Shown one piece after another: positions 35,480-41,723 of a stretch of 64,000 nt of DNA; position 1 is the first letter of the stretch, and the number at the start of each line of letters is the position of its first letter. A model generated the notes under the pieces. It had not been told where the DNA came from. It did no database searches and saw only the letters and a list, made by a program, of their open reading frames with translations. Origin of the DNA: Lusitaniella coriacea LEGE 07157 (GTDB taxonomy: Bacteria; Cyanobacteriota; Cyanobacteriia; Cyanobacteriales; Spirulinaceae); contig NZ_JADEWZ010000007.1 in the NCBI RefSeq assembly GCF_015207425.1, forward strand, positions 119,535 to 183,534, in the 5' to 3' direction. Position numbers and translations under genes: made by a program.

Positions 35480-35536
35480 TCACTCTCGGCGAACCTTGCT
35501 AAACCAAAAATAAAAATAGCTGCTGCTGTCGAACAT
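35480..35536 (-). CDS. Aromatic-rich leader peptide 1 of aroF
   Basis: An 18-residue ORF, MFDSSSYFYFWFSKVRRE, with an unbroken run of six aromatic residues (YFYFWF). It starts about 30 bases after the predicted transcription start. Codons 14-17 (within AAGGTTCGCCGA) contain GGTTCGCCG, which is the exact complement of CGGCGAACC just before and within the first terminator. Stalling at YFYFWF would leave that segment free to form the antiterminator; completing translation to the stop would mask it. This repeats the logic of leader 2 with unrelated sequence, which makes chance unlikely. Confidence 0.82.
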   Translation of the reverse strand: MFDSSSYFYFWFSKVRRE

Positions 35537-35572
35537 CGATCGTATTTTTCAGAAATTCTGTATCTTAAGGCT

Positions 35573-35601
35573 AACCTAGCAGAAGGACAAAGAGAAGTCA
35601 A
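35573..35601 (-). promoter_or_regulatory. Predicted sigma-70-type promoter of the aroF leader
   Basis: On the minus strand, TTGACT (35601-35596), a 17-base spacer and TAGGTT (35578-35573) with an upstream TG (extended -10). It begins two bases after the stop codon of the GGDEF-EAL gene. The start site would be near 35566. Transcripts stopped at the two terminators would be about 147 and 300 bases. Confidence 0.65.
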
Positions 35602-35603
35602 TA

Positions 35604-37409
35604 TTAATTTGAAATTAAGCGTTGAGGTTGACTGATGTAGAATCCTTGGGCATAATTCACGCCTAATTTTTGCAGGGCTTCAAAACTGGTTTCTGTTTCC
35701 ACACTCTTAGAAATGGTTTGAATGCCGATGGTTCTTGCCACTTTTTCAATGGCTTCTACAATGGACTTTTTGACGATATCGGTTTCAATATTTTTGCTGA
35801 GATCGCCATCTATTTTCCAAAAATCAACGGGAAATTCTTTCAGAGATTGTAGGGAACAGAGATTACCCCCGAAATCATCTAAGGCGACAGTGCAGCCGAG
35901 TAATTTTAGGGATTGGGCAAATTGAGTGGCTTGAGTTAAGTGCGCGATCGCGGCAGCTTCTGGAATTTCAAAGCAAAATAACTGAGGAGGCAGGTTGTAG
36001 CGCTCTAACTGTTGGCGAAGAAACTCAATGAATTGCGAATCTGCAAGAACCGTTCCTGACAAATTAACCGAGAGCGCGCCCTCTTCCCAGTGTTTTAAAT
36101 CGCTATTGGATAGATACGATAGCAAATGTTCGACCGTCCAGCGATCGATTTTAGGTAGAAGGGAATCGCAAGCGGCATTTTTGAGGAAATCGAACGAAGC
36201 GCTGACTCGCTTGCCATCTCTGTCCAAAAGGCGCAGAAGAATTTCAAACTTTCGGTTGGACTCTTTTGCCTGCAAGGGTTCGATACGTTGAACGTAAAAA
36301 CAGAAGCGATTTTCTGCAAGAGCTTGGGATAAGGTATTAAACCCTTGAAGATCGCACGAGCCATTGAATCGCTCCTCGGATAATTCATCAAAATAGACTT
36401 CCACGCGATCGCGCCCTTGGGTTTTAGCTTGATATAATGCCGTGTCAGCCCCCTTAACCACCAACAGGGGAGAGGTATTATGAGTGGGAACCACACTCGC
36501 CACGCCTAAGCTCAGGGTAACCACAGAGCAAGCAGAAGAACTCTCATGGGGAATTTCTAGCGCTTTGACTTGAGAGCGAATTGCCTGGGCGATTTTGAGA
36601 GCGCCTCGAATCGGAGTTCGGGGTAAAACAACAATAAATTCCTCCCCCCCATAGCGAGCCACCCAATCCGAGGGACGCTTCACCGTACTGACAATTGCAC
36701 CAGCAACTTGCTGCAAGCAACGATCTCCTGCGGGATGACCGTAGGTATCGTTATAAACTTTAAAATAGTCAACATCGCACAAAATTATGGATAGGGAGTC
36801 TGGATAGCGAACGAGTCGATTCCAATCCTGATTGAGCTGCACCTCAAAATGACGGCGGTTAAAAGTCTTCGTTAGGGGATCGGAAAAACTCAGCTCTTCT
36901 AATTTCCGATTCGCAACAATCAGCTCTTCAGAGAGTTGACTCAGCTTTTCATTGCGCTCCTTCAATAGCCGTTGTGTCTTTCTGAGCGTCAAATGAGTTT
37001 GAATGCGTGCCAAAAGTTCGTTGGGTGCGATGGGTTTAGTCACATAATCAACCCCTCCACTTTCAAAACCTTGAACTTTATTGGAGGGTTCAGAAAGAGC
37101 CGTGAGAAAAATAATGGGAATATCTTCAGTTTCTTGCTTTGCTTTAAGTTTTTGACAAACCTCAAAACCACTCAGACCGGGCATCAAAATATCCAGCAGA
37201 ATCAAATCCGGACGAATCGATTCAGAAATCGTCAGGGCTTGTTTGCCATGCTGGGCAACAAAAACCCTATAGTTTTTATTTTCCAAATAGGTAAATAGAA
37301 ATTGCAAGTTACTAGGAGTATCATCAACAATCAAAATAATTGGATTTTCCTGGGATTGCTCGTTCATAACGCTGGGGTCTTTCTTATTCAGTTGTTCCAA
37401 AATACTCAT
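35604..37409 (-). CDS. Response regulator with GGDEF and EAL domains
   Basis: A 601-residue c-di-GMP signalling protein. Residues about 22-140 form a receiver domain (ILIVDDTPSNLQ, phospho-Asp in LILLDILMPG, Lys in YVTKPI). A short coiled coil (145-175) leads to a GGDEF domain (DPLTKTFNRR, active-site GGEEF near 255), so diguanylate cyclase activity is likely. The EAL domain (about 350-600) has FEILLRLLD, VNLSG, FEIPEAA, DDFGGN and KIDGD, but SKSVETE replaces the usual AEGVET-type motif, so phosphodiesterase activity is uncertain. No sensor kinase gene is adjacent. A frameshifted XRE gene ends 16 bases before its start, probably in one transcript. Confidence 0.93.
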   Translation of the reverse strand: MSILEQLNKKDPSVMNEQSQENPIILIVDDTPSNLQFLFTYLENKNYRVFVAQHGKQALTISESIRPDLILLDILMPGLSGFEVCQKLKAKQETEDIPIIFLTALSEPSNKVQGFESGGVDYVTKPIAPNELLARIQTHLTLRKTQRLLKERNEKLSQLSEELIVANRKLEELSFSDPLTKTFNRRHFEVQLNQDWNRLVRYPDSLSIILCDVDYFKVYNDTYGHPAGDRCLQQVAGAIVSTVKRPSDWVARYGGEEFIVVLPRTPIRGALKIAQAIRSQVKALEIPHESSSACSVVTLSLGVASVVPTHNTSPLLVVKGADTALYQAKTQGRDRVEVYFDELSEERFNGSCDLQGFNTLSQALAENRFCFYVQRIEPLQAKESNRKFEILLRLLDRDGKRVSASFDFLKNAACDSLLPKIDRWTVEHLLSYLSNSDLKHWEEGALSVNLSGTVLADSQFIEFLRQQLERYNLPPQLFCFEIPEAAAIAHLTQATQFAQSLKLLGCTVALDDFGGNLCSLQSLKEFPVDFWKIDGDLSKNIETDIVKKSIVEAIEKVARTIGIQTISKSVETETSFEALQKLGVNYAQGFYISQPQRLISN

Positions 37410-37425
37410 TCGTTCGTACCTACTC

Positions 37426-37663
37426 CTATTTACTCTTAAATAACTCCACCCAATAAAGCTCGATCAATGCTTCAGCCGTGGTTAGATAGAGTTTTCCGCA
37501 ATGCTTGAACAATTTCCACAATTGTATTCCCCGTAAGGTCTACTTGCCCACGAAGCCAACGCCCAACATTCGAGTGGCGGGTTTCCATTATGACTGCTAA
37601 CTGATTTTGTCTAATTCTGTCAGTTTCTAGCACTTGCTGGAGTGCCTCACCTGCTTTGCCCAT
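37426..37663 (-). pseudogene. Small XRE-type HTH regulator, frameshifted near the 3' end
   Basis: The ORF from ATG 37663 reads MGKAGEALQQVLETDRIRQN, then QLAVIMETRHSNVGRWLRGQ and EIVQALRK, the usual start and helix-turn-helix of a small cyanobacterial XRE protein. It then runs TLSNHG to a stop at 37472. In the -1/+1 shifted frame the DNA continues LYLTTAEALIELYWVELFKSK to a stop at 37426, which matches the normal family ending (INPxAAEAFIxLYLGE). A single-base indel around 37485-37498 therefore explains both readings. The protein may be a shortened functional form, since the HTH core is intact, or programmed frameshifting may occur. It sits directly before the REC-GGDEF-EAL gene. A longer upstream reading to 37837 looks unreal. 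Confidence 0.7.
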
Positions 37664-37764
37664 GCTTTGGTTTGCACTGCACCTTCTCAAAGGATAATCG
37701 CGGCAGGGAAAAATCGCCTCGTGAATATTTCGTATTTGGCATAAATTAAGAGTTCCCATTCGCT

Positions 37765-38400
37765 CTAAGACAATAGTGTGATTCCCTGAAATAACCAAAA
37801 CAGCCAAGCGATGTAATGAGTTGTGACGATTGCCCAAAACACGAGCTGATAAGACTGTTTCTTACTTTTGTGGCGTAGTGTTCGCTGGGCTATAAATCCA
37901 CCCAACCATCCACCTGCAAGCTCACATAGATGTAGCGTTTGTTCGGAAGTTCGCCAGGTCTGTCGTTTTGCACGAGATTTATCATCAGCGTATAGAGTAT
38001 AGGTCAATACACTCATTACAGGATAGAAAATCAGTGGAAGAGGATTGCGTATTGTCCAAGCAAAATGAACGACTCCGAACAAAGGCAAAATTGATAGTAG
38101 TAGTACCTCAATTATCGGAAATTTGAAGGTGTTCGCAGTACGAGGTTTTGTATTGCCATTCAAAGACGCTTTTTTGTTTCGCGCTCCCAAAATGAAGGCG
38201 TTACAAGCACGAACTTTGCCCCCTGAGTCAACGGTACATTGGTAGTAAATCGTATCATTTTTCTGCGGGCGACGAGTTGCATCTTTGAGTTCAGAAATGT
38301 GTAAAAAAACTTCTTTGCCACCATCAATGGGCTGAATAAAACCAAATCCGCGATCGTCTTTCCATTTTATAAGTTTCCCTCTGCGGAGATTGGATTTCAT
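37765..38400 (-). CDS. Cold-shock domain fused to DUF1294 membrane domain
   Basis: A 211-residue two-part protein. Residues 1-70 are a cold-shock/S1-like domain (RRGKLIKWKDDRGFGFIQPI, then KEVFLHISEL) with the nucleic-acid-binding aromatic motif GFGFI. From about 100 come three to four hydrophobic segments of DUF1294, with the typical YADDKSRAKRQTWRTSEQTL and ELAGGWLGGFIAQRTLRHKS. I chose the ATG at 38400 because the preceding 35 codons are not conserved in character. The fusion is widespread in bacteria; function unknown, possibly RNA binding at the membrane. Confidence 0.9.
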   Translation of the reverse strand: MKSNLRRGKLIKWKDDRGFGFIQPIDGGKEVFLHISELKDATRRPQKNDTIYYQCTVDSGGKVRACNAFILGARNKKASLNGNTKPRTANTFKFPIIEVLLLSILPLFGVVHFAWTIRNPLPLIFYPVMSVLTYTLYADDKSRAKRQTWRTSEQTLHLCELAGGWLGGFIAQRTLRHKSKKQSYQLVFWAIVTTHYIAWLFWLFQGITLLS

Positions 38401-38804
38401 GAAAAAGCTCAATGATATAGACTGTGCAATTTTAACAAGCTTGCTTTGAGTGCAGCAATACCAAGATTCTCTGAGGAGATAGAGTTTGCCCTGTTTGCTT
38501 GTCAAGCTGGGAGCATTCCACTGTTAAAATTAAGCACAAATACTCATCTAAATATCACCATTTAAATAAGCACATTGCAGTTTTAAGAATAGCCTGTAGT
38601 AGTTTGTCAATTTTCAAGTGACGGGTAAAGGGTAAGGTTAAAGAATGACTGTTAGCGCTCAACGACAATCCGTCATTTCTTCCTTGATAAACCAGTCGGT
38701 TCTGGCGCGCATGGCAACAAGTCCATTGAGAAAATCTGTCCGGAAATCGCTCTACACGCCTGAACAGTGAAATAGAACACGCTTGCAGGACGGGGGTTGG
38801 AATC
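38401..38804 (+). other. Divergent intergenic region, nothing recognised
   Basis: About 400 bases between divergent genes. It is moderately A/T-rich. I see no tRNA, clear terminator, repeat-family member or convincing small ORF. It should hold promoters for both neighbours, but I cannot point to a clear pair of boxes. Confidence 0.4.
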
Positions 38805-40721
38805 TTGTTAAATGCGAAAGTCAATACTTCCTTAATTGGACAATTACTTCACCAACGCTACCAAATTCTTCGGGTTTTAGGATGTGGTGCTTTTGGACAA
38901 GTTTATATTGCCCAAGATACCCTCGATCCCGACCAGTCCAAGTGCGTCATTAAACATTATCAAATTCACCCGGACTATCCCCATTTAGTTAAGGCAAATA
39001 AACGAATTTTTCTAACGGAAGCCGAAACCCTGAGTCGATTTGGTATTCATCCGCAAATTCCTAAATTTTTAGGCTGTTTTGAGAATCGAACGGGTTTTTA
39101 TTTGGTTCAGGAATGGGTTGTCGGGCAAACGCTCAATGATTATTTATTTTTCCTCAAAACCCTCGATCGCGTGGAACGAGAAATGGAGGTTGTCTCCCTC
39201 TTCAAAGATGTCCTCGCGGTTCTCGATTTTATCCACCGCCAAGGCTTGCTGCACTGCGATCTCAAGCCGAATAACCTGATTCGACGAGCGCAAGATGGTA
39301 AATGGGTGGTGATTGATTTTGGCAATGCTCAACCCGTTCGTCGGAAACCGGAAGAAGGAATCCCGGTATTGCCTTCTAAGACTCCCATTGCGGTGAGTCC
39401 GTCGGGATATCTTGCAGCAGAGTTAACAATCGGCAAACCTTACCCCAATAGCGATCTTTACGCTCTGGGAATGATGGGAATTGAGGTGTTAACTGGGCAA
39501 GATCCGGCAAAGTTGCAATTGGATTTGGAAAAAGGAGCAATTCATTGGTCTTACACTGATGGCGATAATCTCGATCTGATTGGGTGCGGCGAGGCGCTTG
39601 AGGCGATTTTACGGAAGATGGTGCGCTATAACCCGCAAGAGCGCTATTCATCGGCACGGGACGTTCTACAGGTGTTGGAGCCTTTGAGTGATGATTCTCC
39701 GGCTTCTTTGAATTTTGCTGAGGCGGGGACGGATATTCTCCCGCAACTTCCTGATGAGGAGGAGGAAATTGAGTCTGCTTTGGCGGAGGATGTTGCAGAA
39801 ATTTTAGATCGAGCAACCGCAGAGGCGGAAGTATTGCCGGAAGGATTTGTTTGCGATACGACGGGGGGAATTCACGGAACGGAAAAATTGGTGCGTTCTT
39901 TCAAGTCACCGCTTCTAGGACTATTGGTGAGTGTGGGGGTTGTTTTTGCTGTTGCTAACGCGATCGCGATTACTTTTGGATTGCAAACCCTAGGGGATAC
40001 CAATGCTGCCGATCCTGGCGTTCAGACGCTCTCTGAAGCGGCTCAAGCTTATCAAAAGGGAAATTTGGAGGACGCGATCGCGCTGGCGAAAACGGTTCCC
40101 TCCGATAGCTTTGCTTATCAAGAGTCCCAAAGCACGATTCAACAGTGGAAAACCGATTGGGAACGTGCGGAGGAAAAGGCGGCGCAAATCGAACAGGCTT
40201 TCGAGCAAGGGGAATGGAATCTCGTTCTGAGTGAGGCGCAAACTCTTCCGGATATTGATTTTTGGCAGGAGAAATTGGCTTCTGCGATCGCGCGATCGCA
40301 ACAAGAGGCAGACACAGAAGCTCAACGCCTTCTCGATAAGGCTTTTGCACAGGCAAGGAATAGAGAATTTACCCGCGCGATCGCGAATTTACAACAAATT
40401 TCTCCCCACACTGCTTTAGGAGAAAAAATTCAACCCAAATTAACTGAATATCGCCACAAACAGCAGGTTCGAGCAAAGGCACTCCTGCAACAAGCTTACA
40501 ATCTCGCCGCTCAACGCGATTTCCTCGGTGCAATTTATTTTCTCGAACAAATTTCTCCCGATACGTCTGTCGGCGCGATCGCGCGGGCAAAGTTAGAGGA
40601 ATACGGTCAAAAACAGCGCATCAAAGAGAAAGTTGAAACGGCAATCATCCTGCAATCCCAAGCACCCCCGACAAATCCCGGCGAACTTCTCCAAGAGCTT
40701 CCGCCTCCGGTATTGAATTAA
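38805..40721 (+). CDS. Membrane-anchored serine/threonine protein kinase
   Basis: A 638-residue Hanks-type kinase. The kinase domain covers about residues 15-295: Gly loop LGCGAFGQVY, catalytic Lys in CVIKHY, HCDLKPNNLI (catalytic loop, with HCD in place of HRD), VIDFGNAQPV (DFG), and SGYLAAELTIGKPYPNSDLY. One membrane helix follows near 370-390 (LLGLLVSVGVVFAVANAIAI). Beyond it are helical repeats with a shared phrase (AIALAKTVPSDS, AIANLQQISPHT, AIYFLEQISPDT), probably a TPR-like periplasmic sensor. It starts with TTG. Its stop codon overlaps that of the convergent gene at 40718. Confidence 0.9.
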   Translation: MLNAKVNTSLIGQLLHQRYQILRVLGCGAFGQVYIAQDTLDPDQSKCVIKHYQIHPDYPHLVKANKRIFLTEAETLSRFGIHPQIPKFLGCFENRTGFYLVQEWVVGQTLNDYLFFLKTLDRVEREMEVVSLFKDVLAVLDFIHRQGLLHCDLKPNNLIRRAQDGKWVVIDFGNAQPVRRKPEEGIPVLPSKTPIAVSPSGYLAAELTIGKPYPNSDLYALGMMGIEVLTGQDPAKLQLDLEKGAIHWSYTDGDNLDLIGCGEALEAILRKMVRYNPQERYSSARDVLQVLEPLSDDSPASLNFAEAGTDILPQLPDEEEEIESALAEDVAEILDRATAEAEVLPEGFVCDTTGGIHGTEKLVRSFKSPLLGLLVSVGVVFAVANAIAITFGLQTLGDTNAADPGVQTLSEAAQAYQKGNLEDAIALAKTVPSDSFAYQESQSTIQQWKTDWERAEEKAAQIEQAFEQGEWNLVLSEAQTLPDIDFWQEKLASAIARSQQEADTEAQRLLDKAFAQARNREFTRAIANLQQISPHTALGEKIQPKLTEYRHKQQVRAKALLQQAYNLAAQRDFLGAIYFLEQISPDTSVGAIARAKLEEYGQKQRIKEKVETAIILQSQAPPTNPGELLQELPPPVLN

Positions 40722-41263
40722 AAACAGGGGAATTCATACTGCTGTAAAAGTTCCTTTAAAAAGATCGCAGCAGAAACGCGATTGCGCAATCCCAGACGAA
40801 CTTCCCGCCACCCCCAAACTTCTTGGGGCGAATGCCACAATTTTAAATGTTCCACTGCCGGGTCAGCATAAAAACTTGTCTCTCCTCTCCCCAATAATGC
40901 CGAACTCCAATGGGTAAAAAAATCGTGGCTGAGGCGGTGAATGGGAACCGAACCGACAAGGGGAACGCCCCAGCCATCAAGGGCGATGAATGCTTTGATG
41001 GGATGCGATTTTAAGGAAGATAATTGGCTCGCCGCGATCGCGCCAACCACTCCCGCACTAAAGGAAATGAAGATCGGGGGGGTGGTAGGGGGAACGGAGT
41101 TCTCGACAAATCGCAGAATATCGAGTCCTGAATATGCCGGATAATCTTGTGTGGGAAAGACGAAAATATCGTCGCGCGTTGGCACGAGGTTCAATCCCTG
41201 TAGAAATCCTGTTGTTAATTCTGGAGAATGAATTCCAGGGCAAATTACAAGGGATGCAGCCAT
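40718..41263 (-). CDS. Alpha/beta-hydrolase-like conserved cyanobacterial protein
   Basis: A 181-residue protein. LVICPGIHSPELTTGF at the N-terminus, FISFSAGVVGAIAAS (a nucleophile-elbow-like SFSAG near residue 68) and FIALDGWGVPL suggest a short alpha/beta-hydrolase fold. A candidate acid and histidine are less clear, and the first Gly of GxSxG is replaced by Ser, so catalysis is uncertain. It converges with the kinase gene, and the two stop codons share bases (40718-40721). Function unknown. Confidence 0.7.
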   Translation of the reverse strand: MAASLVICPGIHSPELTTGFLQGLNLVPTRDDIFVFPTQDYPAYSGLDILRFVENSVPPTTPPIFISFSAGVVGAIAASQLSSLKSHPIKAFIALDGWGVPLVGSVPIHRLSHDFFTHWSSALLGRGETSFYADPAVEHLKLWHSPQEVWGWREVRLGLRNRVSAAIFLKELLQQYEFPCF

Positions 41264-41723
41264 TTTTTTTGAGTATTAAGGTTGATACCTATTGCCAGGA
41301 ATATTAGGACATCGGTGAAGGTGAGCTGGGGAAGTTGAGGGAGCTTTTGGATGACACGGCACTTCGACACGCTCAGTGACCGGGAGACGCGGGGACGCGG
41401 AGAGGTCGGAACGTCTCTGAGGTTTCTACGGCGGTCACAAGCATTCGAGGAAACCTCGAATGTCGCCACCTCCTCAGAGGACGCAAGCCGACCTAGGGGA
41501 GACGGGGAGAGTGGGTGACACGGTGATGACTGAATGATTGATAACTGAAAAAACCTATTCCCTGTTCCCTGTTCCCTGTTCCCTGTTCCCTATTCCCTAT
41601 TCCCTTTCGCGATCCCGTCCAGTTCCACATCCCAAAGTTCAAGGCTATATATACCCTTGAGAAAGAGTCCCCCAGAGGGAAAGCAACGCTATCATTGTTA
41701 AGGTCTATTAAGTTCTGCTGTTT
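41264..41723 (+). repeat. Repeat-rich intergenic region before uvrA
   Basis: 460 bases filled with repeats: CACTTCGACACGCTCAGTGA (about 41361), GGGAGACGCGGGGACGCGG tracts, a palindrome CATTCGAGG-AAA-CCTCGAATG (41442-41462) flanked by GGCGGTCACAAG and TCGCCACCTCC, and (TTCCCTG/TTCCCTA)n heptamers at about 41556-41606. The last 100 bases before uvrA are unique. I see no LexA-type site. Confidence 0.65.

Noticed and set aside
35330..35635. 101-codon plus-strand ORF across the aroF leader
   Set aside because: It is the antisense of the leader ORFs and terminators, has a Lys/Ala-rich chance composition, and the minus-strand features explain the DNA better.
37664..37837. 58-codon N-terminal extension of the XRE protein
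   Set aside because: The family start MGKAGEAL lies at 37663, and the upstream reading overlaps the end of the CSD-DUF1294 gene in another frame without recognisable features.
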